A DNA stretch of 24,363 nucleotides, taken from the NCBI GenBank assembly GCA_937880125.1, contig CALFLU010000101.1:1-24363 (forward strand), written 5' to 3'. Both the position numbers and the translations under genes were made by a program. Under the pieces are notes generated by a model. The model worked only from the letters and a program-made list of their open reading frames with translations, did not search any database and was not told where the DNA came from. Position 1 is the stretch's first letter; every line of letters starts with the position of its first letter. Source of the stretch: an uncultured Eubacteriaceae bacterium. Its GTDB lineage: Bacteria; Bacillota; Clostridia; Eubacteriales; UBA1433. This document shows, piece after piece, positions 12,970 to 22,403 of this stretch.

Positions 12970-15900
12970 TTATTTCGCCTTCCTTTCTTTGAGTTGGTCT
13001 ATTGCGGCAAGCAAGCTTCGAATTCGAATGCGCGCCGCACCTAAATTGTTGATTTCGTCAATTTTGATTTGGGTATATATTTTTCCTTCGCCTTCCAAAA
13101 TGGAACGCACCTCGTCGGTGGTAACAGCGTCCAGGCCACAGCCGAAGGAAACCAGCTGTATCATGTGCATGTGCTCTTTATCGGCAATGTAGCGTGCTGC
13201 GGCATAGAGTCGGCTGTGATAGGTCCATTGATTGACGACGGTGGAGGGCTGTTTGCCTATAACAGGGCTTAGTGCGTCTTCGCTGATAACGGCTAGAGAC
13301 AAAGAGGTAATCAATTTGTCAATGCCGTGGTGCACCTCGGGATCTACATGATAAGGGCGCCCCGCCAAAACAATGATATCCAAATCATTGGCTTCGGCAT
13401 ATTTAATTGTTTTGTAGCCAAAATCGTAAATGGCGTTTTTATAAGCGTCATATGCGCTATAAGCGGCACTAGTTGCCGCGCGGATTTCTTTTTTGGTAAT
13501 CGGATAATGCTCTGAAAAGAAAGCAAATGCCTGCTTTTCAAAGGCGCGTCTGTCGTGCGGGCTCAAATAGGGGTGATAATAGCTCACTTCACTCAGTGAG
13601 GTGATGTTGGCGTGGAGCAGTTCGGGATAATAGGCGACGATGGGGCAATTATAATGATTGTCTCCCTTCTTTTCGTCGTAGTTATAGGGCATACAAGGGT
13701 AAAAAATCACTGTAAGGTCTTTTTCAAGCAGATTTTCGATATGACCGTGAATCAGCTTTGCGGGATAGCAAACCGTATCAGAAGGGATGGTGTGCTGCCC
13801 CAGCTGATAGATTTCTCTCGTGGAAACGTCAGATAAAACGACCTCAAAGCCCAATGCGGTTAAAAAGGCATGATAAAAGGGAAGGTTTTCATACATATTG
13901 AGGGCAAAGGGAATGCCGATTTTGCCGAACCTGCCCTCTTTGGGTGTAAGAGAAGTCAAATAATTGAGTTTAAATTCATACATATTGGGCACGGCACGTT
14001 TTTGCGATTTGCCCAGGGGGCGCTCACAGCGATTGCCAGAAATAAATTTATGACCGCCTTCAAAGGTGTTGATGGTCAGTTTGCATCGATTGGTGCAGGC
14101 CGTGCAAGTGGTTGCCTTGGAGGTGTGGGTAAAACTTTCCAATTGCGACAAGGGCAAAAGAGAGGAGGTTTCCTTTTGTTGGTCCATGGCAACGAGTGCA
14201 CAACCATAGGCGCCCATGAGCCCGGCAATAGAGGGTCTGGTCACGGTTCTGCCCACTTCTAACTCAAAACTGCGCAAAATGGCGTCATTTAAAAAAGTTC
14301 CGCCCTGCACTACGATATTTTTGCCGATATCATCGGCGCTGTTGGCTCGAATAACTTTGTAGAGGGCGTTTTTAATGACGCTGATGGCAAGTCCTGCCGA
14401 AATATCTTCAATACTGGCGCCGTCCTTTTGCGCTTGTTTAACCGAGGAGTTCATAAATACGGTGCAGCGTGAACCCAAATTGACGGGGTGTGTTGAACGC
14501 AGCGCCAGAGCAGTAAACTCGCGTATATCGTAGCCTAAAGCCTTTGCAAAGGTTTCGATGAAGGAGCCGCAGCCTGAAGAACAGGCTTCGTTGAGCACAA
14601 TGGAGTCAATGACGTCGTTTCTGATTTTGAAACATTTCATATCTTGACCGCCGATATCAATGATGAAGTCTACATCGGGGTTAAAATATTTTGCGGCGCG
14701 AAAGTGTGCCATGGTTTCGACCAGCCCGGTATCAATTTGAAATGCGTTCTTGATCAAATCTTCGCCGTAACCCGTGACGGCGGAGCCGCGAATGCGAATG
14801 CGATCGCCACAAAGGGCGTAAATTTGCTTCAGTTGTTCTAAAACAATGGGAATGGGCTCGCCGGCATTGAGGGCATAGTAGGAATGCAATATTTTGTAAT
14901 CCTCGGTAATCAGCACCATTTTCGTGGTGGTGCTGCCGGCGTCTATGCCGAGGTATGCCCCGCCCTCGTAGGTGGCAATATCACAATATTGCACATCGTC
15001 GGTGCGGTGGGCATGCAAAAACGCCTCATATTCCTCTTTGTTTGAAAACAGCGGAGGAAGGGTTTCGATGGTTGTTTTGGCATGTGCAGCATCGGTGAGA
15101 CGGCGCAGTACATCGTCATAGGATGTGGCGGTACTGTTTACGGAATGCATTGCCGCACCGATGGCGATAAAATATTGCGCATCTTCGGGGAAGATGGCGT
15201 TTTCCTGTAAATCAAGAGACTCTCTGAATCGATCTTGCAGGCCTTTTAAAAATGTCAGCGGACCGCCCAAAAAGGCAACGGTGCCCTCAATGCGTCTGCC
15301 CTGGGCAAGACCTGTGATGGTTTGATCCACGACGGCTTGATAAATGCTTGCGGCAATATCCGCCTTTTGCGCACCTTGGTTGAGCAACGGTTGGATATCG
15401 GATTTTGCAAACACGCCACAGCGAGATGCAATGGTATAAATTTTCTTATGAGAGAAGCTGAGCTTGTCCAATTCGGGCACACTCATGTTCATCAATGTTG
15501 CCATTTGGTCAATGAAAGCGCCCGTGCCGCCGGCACAGGTGCCATTCATGCGCTCTTCGCTGCCGCCGGTGAGGAAAATAATTTTTGCATCTTCTCCGCC
15601 GAGCTCAATGACAACGTCTGCCGTAGGAATAAAATGTTCCACGGCAATGCGCGTTGCAAATACCTCCTGCACAAACTCAATACCCGTATGTTTTGCTGTG
15701 CCCAGGCCTGCAGAACCCGTAATGGCAATGGTAAAAGGTTCGTTTTGCAACAAGGAGCGAATTTGTTTCATAACCTCTAAAGTTTCGGTTCGGACTTTGG
15801 AGTAGTGTCGTGCATAGTATTTGTATAATATATGATATTGTTGATCGAGGACAACGACCTTTACGGTTGTTGATCCTATGTCTACACCTACATGTTTCAT
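12970..15900 (-). CDS. Double activase/DUF2229 protein (BadF/BadG/HgdC family; PlsA-like)
   Basis: 976-residue protein with two ASKHA ATPase domains of the HgdC/BadF activase type, then a DUF2229 region. Domain 1 (about 1-260) has DIGSTT, ELGGEDAK and cluster cysteines Cys122 (GTCAGGTG) and Cys161 (SRCGVFAKSD). Domain 2 (about 316-575) has DAGSTT, DIGGQD, Cys440 and Cys444 (ACSSGCGS) and Cys479 (SRCTVF). From about 597 there is a cysteine cluster (CTACTNRC, and NRCERPLG), then DUF2229. Such activases use ATP to push an electron from a bridging [4Fe-4S] cluster into a dehydratase or reductase, here surely the protein encoded two bases downstream. The pair resembles the anaerobic plasmalogen genes plsA/plsR as I remember them. 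The ATG at 15900 has a weak AAGG site. Oxygen sensitivity is expected. Confidence 0.85.
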   Translation of the reverse strand: MKHVGVDIGSTTVKVVVLDQQYHILYKYYARHYSKVRTETLEVMKQIRSLLQNEPFTIAITGSAGLGTAKHTGIEFVQEVFATRIAVEHFIPTADVVIELGGEDAKIIFLTGGSEERMNGTCAGGTGAFIDQMATLMNMSVPELDKLSFSHKKIYTIASRCGVFAKSDIQPLLNQGAQKADIAASIYQAVVDQTITGLAQGRRIEGTVAFLGGPLTFLKGLQDRFRESLDLQENAIFPEDAQYFIAIGAAMHSVNSTATSYDDVLRRLTDAAHAKTTIETLPPLFSNKEEYEAFLHAHRTDDVQYCDIATYEGGAYLGIDAGSTTTKMVLITEDYKILHSYYALNAGEPIPIVLEQLKQIYALCGDRIRIRGSAVTGYGEDLIKNAFQIDTGLVETMAHFRAAKYFNPDVDFIIDIGGQDMKCFKIRNDVIDSIVLNEACSSGCGSFIETFAKALGYDIREFTALALRSTHPVNLGSRCTVFMNSSVKQAQKDGASIEDISAGLAISVIKNALYKVIRANSADDIGKNIVVQGGTFLNDAILRSFELEVGRTVTRPSIAGLMGAYGCALVAMDQQKETSSLLPLSQLESFTHTSKATTCTACTNRCKLTINTFEGGHKFISGNRCERPLGKSQKRAVPNMYEFKLNYLTSLTPKEGRFGKIGIPFALNMYENLPFYHAFLTALGFEVVLSDVSTREIYQLGQHTIPSDTVCYPAKLIHGHIENLLEKDLTVIFYPCMPYNYDEKKGDNHYNCPIVAYYPELLHANITSLSEVSYYHPYLSPHDRRAFEKQAFAFFSEHYPITKKEIRAATSAAYSAYDAYKNAIYDFGYKTIKYAEANDLDIIVLAGRPYHVDPEVHHGIDKLITSLSLAVISEDALSPVIGKQPSTVVNQWTYHSRLYAAARYIADKEHMHMIQLVSFGCGLDAVTTDEVRSILEGEGKIYTQIKIDEINNLGAARIRIRSLLAAIDQLKERKAK

Positions 15901-16032
15901 TGGTTTTGCCTTAATTCTTTATTTGTTCAAATTCCCATGATACAACAAAATTCTTAAAAATGTGTTAAAAGACAGTAAAATCTTCTAAAATTTCTTTTGG
16001 CACAAAAATAAACAGGGCATATGTTGCCCAGC

Positions 16033-16060
16033 TTGTATTTTTAAAGGATTATGGTATAAT
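16033..16060 (+). promoter_or_regulatory. Promoter for the SCIFF operon
   Basis: TTGTAT (16033-16038), a 16-base spacer and TATAAT (16055-16060) with TGG before it (extended -10). It lies 34 bases before scfA, in the 194-base divergent region with the activase gene; the rest of that region is A/T-rich without other features I can support. Confidence 0.75.
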
Positions 16061-16094
16061 TATAACACTTTACAGCAATAAGGGGGACGGAAAA

Positions 16095-16241
16095 TTGAAA
16101 CATATCAAACAAATCAATAACAAGGCGCAAGAGTTGAAGACAGCAGGATGCGGAGAATGCCGATCGGCTTGTCAATCCGCTTGCAAAACATCTTGCACCG
16201 TGGGCAACCAATCTTGCGAAAACAAGGAAAACAAACAGTAA
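16095..16241 (+). CDS. scfA: SCIFF precursor peptide (six cysteines in forty-five)
   Basis: 48-residue ribosomal peptide of the SCIFF family, nearly universal in Clostridia. It begins MKHIKQINNKAQELK, the leader that the maturase recognises, and carries six cysteines at 19, 22, 26, 30, 34 and 41. In this family a radical SAM enzyme introduces a thioether bond from a cysteine to a threonine; the Thr candidates here are Thr16, Thr32 and Thr35. The start is TTG at 16095, eight bases after GGGGG, with no ATG available in frame. The maturase follows immediately. The last codons form the left arm of a perfect hairpin. The biological role of mature SCIFF is not established, though a quorum or housekeeping role has been proposed for the family. 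Confidence 0.93.
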   Translation: MKHIKQINNKAQELKTAGCGECRSACQSACKTSCTVGNQSCENKENKQ

Positions 16242-16266
16242 ATGCTTAGCATTTACTGTTTGTTTT
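16228..16266 (+). repeat. Perfect 18-bp inverted repeat spanning the scfA stop codon
   Basis: AAAACAAACAGTAAATGC (16228-16245) and its exact reverse complement (16249-16266) flank a 3-base loop (TTA). The stem is A/T-rich and ends in TTTT, so it may act as a leaky terminator or an mRNA stabiliser between the peptide and its maturase. The maturase ribosome site (AGGG, 16268-16271) lies just outside the stem. Confidence 0.85.
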
Positions 16267-16278
16267 CAGGGTGTGACG

Positions 16279-17625
16279 ATGCTGCACCAATTTATTAAAG
16301 ATGATATCTGTATATTATATGACAATGTCAGCGGCGTGTTGTTTGAAACCGACAAGGTTGGTTATGATGTGGCGCGCACCGTTGCATCAGAGACCGACGC
16401 GCAGTTGTGTGAGCGCTTTTGCGGTATTTATCCCGAAGAAGATATTTTAAAAGCCGCCGAGGAATTGAGAAGCCTCATTGCGCAAGAGTTGATGCTGGAA
16501 GAAGAAAAAATCTATGCGCCGTCGGACAATTTTGGTCTGGTAAAGGCACTGTGTTTGAATGTTGCCCATGATTGCGACCTGCGCTGTGCCTATTGTTTTG
16601 CCGCACAGGGAAGTTTTCATCAAGAACGAGGACTGATGGATGTAGCCACGGCAAAGCGTGCCGTTGATTTTTTGATTGAAAACAGCGGCAAAAGAAAAAA
16701 TCTCGAAATAGATTTTTTTGGCGGAGAACCGCTGCTAAACTTTGAAGTGGTCAAACAAACGGTGCATTATGCAAAGGAGCGTGCAAGGCAAACCGATAAA
16801 GAATTCAAATTTACCTTGACGACAAACGGACTGAAGTTAGACGAAGACATTGGAGATTTTCTCAACGAACATATGGACAATGTGGTGTTGAGCTTGGACG
16901 GCAGAAAAGAAATTCACGACACCATGCGCCCCTGCGCCACAGGGCAAGAAAGCTACGATATCATTATCAAAAATATTCTCCGATTTTTGAAAAAAAGAGG
17001 CGATAAAGAATATTATGTGCGCGGGACCTATACGGCGCTGAATAAAGACTTTTCCAACGATGTAGTGCATTTGTCTGATTTGGGCATAAAGCATATTTCC
17101 ATCGAGCCTGTGAGCAGTGAAGAAGGTTTTGCCTATGGGCTGAGCGAGGAAGACATTGCGTTACTTGACAGAGAATATGCCATCATTGCCAAGGAATATC
17201 TGGCACGGCAAGGAACAGACAAAGCCTTTTCATTTTTTCACTTTTATGTTGATTTGGAAGGTGCTCCTTGCGTCTATAAAAAAATATCGGGCTGTGGTGC
17301 GGCAACGGATTATATGGTGGTGTCGGTAGACGGGCGGCTTTATCCGTGCCATCAATTTGACTCGGTGGACGAAATGTATATGGGCGATGTGTGGCAGGGT
17401 ATTGTAAATCAAGACATCGGGCGAAATTTTTTCGATACGAATATTTTGACCAAAGAAGCATGTCAAACCTGTTGGGCAAAATACCATTGCGGTGGCGGGT
17501 GCTATGCGGCAAGTTACAAAAAGCACCAAAACATCCATCAAGTAGACGAAATAGCATGCGAAATATTGAAAAAGAGGCTTGAATACGCATTGGCACTCAA
17601 AGTCGTCAATGCGAAAAAAAGTTGA
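16279..17625 (+). CDS. scfB: SCIFF radical SAM maturase
   Basis: Radical S-adenosylmethionine enzyme that forms the thioether crosslink in the SCIFF peptide. The 448-residue protein has an N-terminal peptide-recognition region (about 1-80), the [4Fe-4S] motif CDLRCAYC (Cys99, 103, 106), GGEP (148-151) for SAM binding, and a C-terminal SPASM domain with cysteines in SGCGAA, PCHQF, CQTCWAKYHCGGGC and IACEIL for auxiliary clusters. The ATG at 16279 sits seven bases after AGGG; a GTG at 16273 is too close to that site. It lies 37 bases after scfA, separated by a hairpin, and the stop codon overlaps the -35 box of the secD promoter. Intact and typical in every motif. Confidence 0.95.
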   Translation: MLHQFIKDDICILYDNVSGVLFETDKVGYDVARTVASETDAQLCERFCGIYPEEDILKAAEELRSLIAQELMLEEEKIYAPSDNFGLVKALCLNVAHDCDLRCAYCFAAQGSFHQERGLMDVATAKRAVDFLIENSGKRKNLEIDFFGGEPLLNFEVVKQTVHYAKERARQTDKEFKFTLTTNGLKLDEDIGDFLNEHMDNVVLSLDGRKEIHDTMRPCATGQESYDIIIKNILRFLKKRGDKEYYVRGTYTALNKDFSNDVVHLSDLGIKHISIEPVSSEEGFAYGLSEEDIALLDREYAIIAKEYLARQGTDKAFSFFHFYVDLEGAPCVYKKISGCGAATDYMVVSVDGRLYPCHQFDSVDEMYMGDVWQGIVNQDIGRNFFDTNILTKEACQTCWAKYHCGGGCYAASYKKHQNIHQVDEIACEILKKRLEYALALKVVNAKKS

Positions 17626-17649
17626 CTATCTCTATAAAAGCTTTATAAT
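17622..17649 (+). promoter_or_regulatory. Promoter for secDF
   Basis: TTGACT (17622-17627), a 16-base spacer and a perfect TATAAT (17644-17649). The -35 overlaps the scfB stop codon, and the -10 is 41 bases before the secD start. It gives the secDF genes expression independent of the SCIFF genes. Confidence 0.8.
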
Positions 17650-17690
17650 AGTGCTGTTAAGAACAGGACGTGTTTTGACAGGATAATGAG

Positions 17691-18998
17691 GTGAGTTTTA
17701 TTAAAAATTCGTCAATGAATCAACAAAAGATTAGTGTAAAAAATGTCGTAAAACTGTGCGTGCTGATCGTTGTTCTCGCAGTGTTGGCAGCGGTGATGTT
17801 TTTTGGTCTGCCGCTGAGCAAAGTCGTGGGATATTATGATATTAAACCGGTCACCTCGTCAATCAATTACGGGTTGGATTTGACCGGGGGTGTTTATGTT
17901 GTTTTGGAAGCGGCGGAAGATGGCGAGGGCACCAGCGACGCAGTGGAGCGTTCGGTAACGATAATCAGAGAGCGAATTGACTCTTTGGGGGTAAAAGAAC
18001 CGACGATTACCAAGCAAGGCAGCAATCGAATTCGTATTTCGATACCCGATATTGCCAACCAGGAAGAAGCCTTAGACATCATAGGCCGCACGGCGCAACT
18101 GACATTTTTGGCACCGGACGGAACGGTGATTTTGACAGGCAAAGATGTGATAGACGCAAAAGGTCTCTACCAGCAAACCAGCGCCGGGGTCAACCAACCT
18201 GTGGTCAGTTTGGCATTTAGCCCCGAAGGAACAAAGCTGTTTGCCGAGGCAACCGAAAAATATTACGGACAGATTATTGCCATTAACTTGGACGGCAGAG
18301 ATATTTCCACGCCAAGGGTCAATGCCGTTATCACCAACGGCCAGGCAGTCATTGAAGGCATGGCTTCTTTGGAAGAGGCAAGCAAGACGGCGATGCTTAT
18401 CAAAGGCGGTGCGCTGCCCGTTAGCCTAACGCCTGTGGAAATCAGAACCATTGGACCCACATTGGGACAAAATGCGCTCAGTTCCAGCATGTTTGCCGCG
18501 GGGATAGGGATTTTGTTGATTTTTATTTTCATGATTGTTTTATATAAGGTGCCGGGATTTGTATCGTGCTTGGGGCTGATTGTCTACACGTTGATTACAA
18601 TGTTTATTCTTGCGGCACTGAAGGTGACATTGACCCTGCCGGGCATAGCGGGCATTATTTTGTCTATCGGCATGGCGGTGGATGCCAATGTTATTATTTT
18701 TGAACGAATCCGTGAAGAATTGATGCTTGGAAAAAGTATTCTCTTGTCAATCAAAAACGGTTTTCAAAGAGCGATGACGACGATATTGGATTCCAATATC
18801 ACGACAATGATTGCGGGGCTGGTGCTGTTTATTGTCGGCACGGGAACCGTAAAAGGCTTTGCGTTGACGTTGATGATCGGTATTTTGGTCAGCATGTTTA
18901 CGGCGGTGTTTATCACCAAGCAATTGCTGAAATTGGTATACTCCACGGGAATTTTTGCGGAAGCTAAATATTACGGCGCAAAGGAGAAGAAAGTATGA
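17691..18998 (+). CDS. secD: Protein translocase subunit SecD
   Basis: Component of the SecDF complex, which uses the proton gradient to aid late steps of protein export through SecYEG. The 435-residue protein has a first membrane segment at about 22-44, the periplasm-side domain containing GLDLTGGVYVVLEA and ERIDSLGV, and five membrane segments after residue 260 with AGIILSIGMAVDANVIIFERIREE, the RND-family motif carrying the proton-relay Asp. GTG at 17691 is used, seven bases after AGGA; an ATG 24 bases in is poorly placed for ribosome binding. The stop overlaps the secF start (ATGA). The accessory domain is short, as in other Clostridia. Confidence 0.95.
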   Translation: MSFIKNSSMNQQKISVKNVVKLCVLIVVLAVLAAVMFFGLPLSKVVGYYDIKPVTSSINYGLDLTGGVYVVLEAAEDGEGTSDAVERSVTIIRERIDSLGVKEPTITKQGSNRIRISIPDIANQEEALDIIGRTAQLTFLAPDGTVILTGKDVIDAKGLYQQTSAGVNQPVVSLAFSPEGTKLFAEATEKYYGQIIAINLDGRDISTPRVNAVITNGQAVIEGMASLEEASKTAMLIKGGALPVSLTPVEIRTIGPTLGQNALSSSMFAAGIGILLIFIFMIVLYKVPGFVSCLGLIVYTLITMFILAALKVTLTLPGIAGIILSIGMAVDANVIIFERIREELMLGKSILLSIKNGFQRAMTTILDSNITTMIAGLVLFIVGTGTVKGFALTLMIGILVSMFTAVFITKQLLKLVYSTGIFAEAKYYGAKEKKV

Positions 18999-19924
18999 GG
19001 CTGCATATTACGAAACACGCAAAGACATTTTTTCTGATTTCTCTTGTGCTGATTGTGGTGGGAATGGGATTTTTGTTTACAAAGGGGCTCAATTACGGCA
19101 TTGACTTTCAAGGCGGAACCATTGTCAACATCGAATTGGGCAAAGAGTTTACAACCGAGGAAGTTCGAACCATTACGGATAAATACGATAAAAACGCAGT
19201 CATTACCTATGGCGGTGAACAAAAAACACAGGCGATTGTCAGCACAAAATTGGATTTGAGCGAAGAGGTGCGCAAAGCGATGTTTGCGGATTTTCAAACC
19301 ACTTATCAGTTAGAAGACAGTGCACTGCTCTCCATAGACAAAGTGAGTCCCGCAGTTGGCGGCGAAATGGCGAGACAGTCTTTGTGGGCAACCATCTTTG
19401 TGGTTATTTGCATGCTCATTTATATCACCATTCGCTTTGAATTGTGGTTTGGCGTGGCAGCCATCTTGTGCCTGCTGCATGACGTGTTGATTATGTTGAG
19501 TGTTTATGCCATCATGCAAATTGAAGTAAACACCCCCTTTATTGCCGCAATATTGACCATTTTGGGTTACTCGATCAATGACACCATTGTGGTGTTTGAC
19601 CGCATCAGAGAAAACAGAAAATCTTACGGCAAATATGACTATGTTACGCTGGTGGACGACAGCATCACACAAACACTGCGCAGAAGCATAAACACGACAC
19701 TGACAACGCTCATTGCCATTACCACGCTCTATATTTTTGGTGTAGCGGATATCAGAGATTTTGCGCTGCCGTTGATTGTAGGGTTTGTAGGCGGTGCGTA
19801 TTCGTCTATTTTCATAGCCAGCCCGCTGTGGTATAAGCTGCAGGAGGCGGCAGATAAAAGAAAGAAAAATAAGATTGACACCAAGCCCGGCAAAAAAACC
19901 GGATACAAAAAACAGAAAGCATAG
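18995..19924 (+). CDS. secF: Protein translocase subunit SecF
   Basis: Partner of SecD in the export-assisting SecDF complex. The 309-residue protein has membrane segment 1 at about 10-28, the signature GIDFQGGT, a small external domain, and five membrane segments with ILGYSINDTIVVFDRIREN, the motif bearing the conserved Asp and Arg, then the basic C-terminal tail (KRKKNKIDTKPGKKTGYKK). It starts inside the secD stop codon, so translation is coupled. Followed after 23 bases by recJ, an order seen in other Clostridia. Confidence 0.96.
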   Translation: MRLHITKHAKTFFLISLVLIVVGMGFLFTKGLNYGIDFQGGTIVNIELGKEFTTEEVRTITDKYDKNAVITYGGEQKTQAIVSTKLDLSEEVRKAMFADFQTTYQLEDSALLSIDKVSPAVGGEMARQSLWATIFVVICMLIYITIRFELWFGVAAILCLLHDVLIMLSVYAIMQIEVNTPFIAAILTILGYSINDTIVVFDRIRENRKSYGKYDYVTLVDDSITQTLRRSINTTLTTLIAITTLYIFGVADIRDFALPLIVGFVGGAYSSIFIASPLWYKLQEAADKRKKNKIDTKPGKKTGYKKQKA

Positions 19925-19947
19925 GCCTTAGTTAAGGAAAATATATC

Positions 19948-22347
19948 ATGCAAAAATATAGTATTTGGGAAAAACGCCCTTCAATATCCTCTGCCGATTT
20001 GGCAGAGGATATTGTGCAAAAATACAAAATTGAAAAAGAAATCGCGCAGTTGATGATTGGCAGAGGCATTGCAACAATGGATGAAGCCGAGTTGTTTTTG
20101 CATGCGCGGTATGAAAATTTGACAGATCCGTTTTTGTTTCGCGATATGCAAAAGGCTGTTGAGAGAATTAGGCGCGCCATTGATAACGACGAAAAAATTT
20201 ATATTTACGGGGACTATGATGCAGACGGCATTATGGCTACGTGTATCTTATATCAAACACTGCTGAGCACAACGCCCAATGTGGCAACGCTGCTGCCTAA
20301 CAGGTTTGAAGAAGGATACGGATTGAACAAAAACGCCATTGATAAAATGCGACAAGACGGTGCCGGATTGATTGTTACGGTGGACAACGGAGCAACGGCG
20401 TTTGAAGAGATATTATATGCCAAACAACATCACATGGATGTCATCATCACAGATCACCACGAGTGTTTGGAGATGCTTCCTGAAGCCTATGCCGTTTTGA
20501 ATCCCAAAAATCCTCGAGAAAACCTTTCGGGTTCGCTGTTTTGCGGCGCGGGTGTTGCGCTGAAACTTGCCCAGGCTTTGCTGCATAAAAAAGTAGCGGA
20601 GCCGAATATGGAAGAGTTGATGGTCTTTGCGATGATTGGTACCGTTGCGGATATGGTTGCACTGACAGAAGAAAACAGGCTCATTGTTGCGCTGGGACTG
20701 AAGGAAATAAAAAATACGAAAAATGCGGCGTTGATTCAATTGATGGAAGATGCCAACATTGTCCCCGGGCAAATCAAAGCTTCGGATATCAGTTTTCAAA
20801 TTGCACCGCGCATCAACGCCTCGGGGCGCATGACAGATGCCAATGAGACGGTTGAGATGTTTTGCAGCCATGAGCCTGCACAGGCAAGAAAAAAAGCGGC
20901 TATTCTCTCTGAAATCAACGCCTATCGGCAAGAAGAAGAGAGGACGATTTTTGAAACAGCCGACGAAATGGTCATTCAACGAGGTGTGCACAGCAGAGCC
21001 GTGTGGGTGTTGTCGCACGAAAATTGGCATGAAGGCGTGTTGGGCATATCGGCGGGCCGCCTGATGGAAAAATACCATCGTCCTTTTATTTTACTTGCTG
21101 AAAACGAGGAAGAAAGCAAAGGCTCGGCGCGGAGCATTGCGGGCTTTAATATTTTTGAAGCCCTCAAAGATTCGTCACACTTGCTTGAGCGGTTCGGAGG
21201 ACACAGTGCGGCGGCGGGGGTGAGCTTGCCGACAAAAAACATACAAGCCTTTTCTGAGGCGCTTAACGCCTATGCGCTGCAAAAAAATATTGCGTCGCTG
21301 TTTTATAAAACACAATTTTATGATATGGAAAAAACGGACGGAGCCTTTAGCGAAGTCTTCATAAAGCAAATGGAGTATTTAGCCCCCTTTGGCTTTGGAA
21401 ATCCAAAACCGATTATTCGATTAAATGATTGCACGATAGAAAACATAACGCCGGTGGGCATGGAGCAAAAACATATTTCCTGCAAAGTGGTCAGCAAAAC
21501 AAAGATGACGAGGGCCATTGCTTTTTCGCAGCGGGCATCTTTTGAAACGGCGCGCGCAGGTGACAAAAGTGATATTTTGCTCTTTCCGCAAATGAATACC
21601 TTTAGGCAAGTTTCTTCCATTGAGTATGAAATCAAAGATATTTTCTTTTATCAGGATCAAAAAATGCAGCACGAGCGGGCTGCCTATCGGCATTTTGAGC
21701 AATTTTTAAAAGACGATAAATATGTCCCCGAAAAAAATGAATGGGTGCAGGCGGTGATAGAAGAGGCGGTTGAGCAAACGGCTGAAGGCGATATCTTGAT
21801 TGCGCATTCCTATGCAATATACAAAAGATTGATGCGCTTCTTGCGTTGGAAGAAAATCGAAGAATCATTTGAAATTTGTTTTAATGAAATTTCGAATTAT
21901 CAAAATACACAAAAATACATTTTGATGTGCCCGCTTACTGTGCCGCGCCAAGGAAAGATTGTTGTTCTGGAAGCCAACAGCATGGGCGAATATGAAAAAA
22001 GGTTATATGCAGGCAGAAAGGCGCAATTTGTTGACGGTGTTCCTTATCAAGACACAATCGTTTTGAATCGGGAAATGTTAGCATATCTATTTGTGCGTCT
22101 CAGCGATTTGGACGCGTTGTGCGAAAACCGTTTCGAAACATTTCTAACCCATATCAATCAAAAACATCAAGGGATGTTTGATTATTTTACCTTGAGGCTG
22201 GCAATAGATGTATTTTCCTCTCTTGAGTTGATACAATATAGCTATGATGCGAAAAAAGATAGGATGAGGATAGAAAAGCTGCCGCAAAAGGAAAAAAAAG
22301 ATATCTATCGCAGCGAGATAATGGTAAAATTAAATATTAAGAAATAA
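19948..22347 (+). CDS. recJ: Single-stranded-DNA-specific exonuclease RecJ
   Basis: 5'-3' exonuclease of the DHH family used in recombination and base-excision or mismatch repair. The 799-residue length is the larger type found in Firmicutes, with about 220 extra C-terminal residues beyond the E. coli enzyme. Catalytic motifs are DYDADG (89-94), TVDNG with Asp146, DHHE (169-172), the DHHA1 motif GRLMEK...GSARSI and GGHSAAAG. It starts at ATG 19948 after TTAAGGAAAA. Its location between secF and rel is usual, but the adenine phosphoribosyltransferase gene (apt) often found between recJ and rel in Clostridia is missing here. All motifs are intact. Confidence 0.95.
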   Translation: MQKYSIWEKRPSISSADLAEDIVQKYKIEKEIAQLMIGRGIATMDEAELFLHARYENLTDPFLFRDMQKAVERIRRAIDNDEKIYIYGDYDADGIMATCILYQTLLSTTPNVATLLPNRFEEGYGLNKNAIDKMRQDGAGLIVTVDNGATAFEEILYAKQHHMDVIITDHHECLEMLPEAYAVLNPKNPRENLSGSLFCGAGVALKLAQALLHKKVAEPNMEELMVFAMIGTVADMVALTEENRLIVALGLKEIKNTKNAALIQLMEDANIVPGQIKASDISFQIAPRINASGRMTDANETVEMFCSHEPAQARKKAAILSEINAYRQEEERTIFETADEMVIQRGVHSRAVWVLSHENWHEGVLGISAGRLMEKYHRPFILLAENEEESKGSARSIAGFNIFEALKDSSHLLERFGGHSAAAGVSLPTKNIQAFSEALNAYALQKNIASLFYKTQFYDMEKTDGAFSEVFIKQMEYLAPFGFGNPKPIIRLNDCTIENITPVGMEQKHISCKVVSKTKMTRAIAFSQRASFETARAGDKSDILLFPQMNTFRQVSSIEYEIKDIFFYQDQKMQHERAAYRHFEQFLKDDKYVPEKNEWVQAVIEEAVEQTAEGDILIAHSYAIYKRLMRFLRWKKIEESFEICFNEISNYQNTQKYILMCPLTVPRQGKIVVLEANSMGEYEKRLYAGRKAQFVDGVPYQDTIVLNREMLAYLFVRLSDLDALCENRFETFLTHINQKHQGMFDYFTLRLAIDVFSSLELIQYSYDAKKDRMRIEKLPQKEKKDIYRSEIMVKLNIKK

Positions 22348-22403
22348 TTTTTTTCAGCTGCCTTTGTTTGTGCGAAAGTGAATGTAAAGCAGGGTAAAAC
22401 TAC

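Noticed and set aside
13870..15780. Long plus-strand open frames opposite the activase gene
   Set aside because: They are shadows of a well-supported 976-residue gene, with unlikely amino acid content and no ribosome sites.
15901..16000. Minus-strand promoter for the activase gene (TTAACA and TATCAT)
   Set aside because: The spacing is about 20 bases and both boxes are imperfect; left uncalled.
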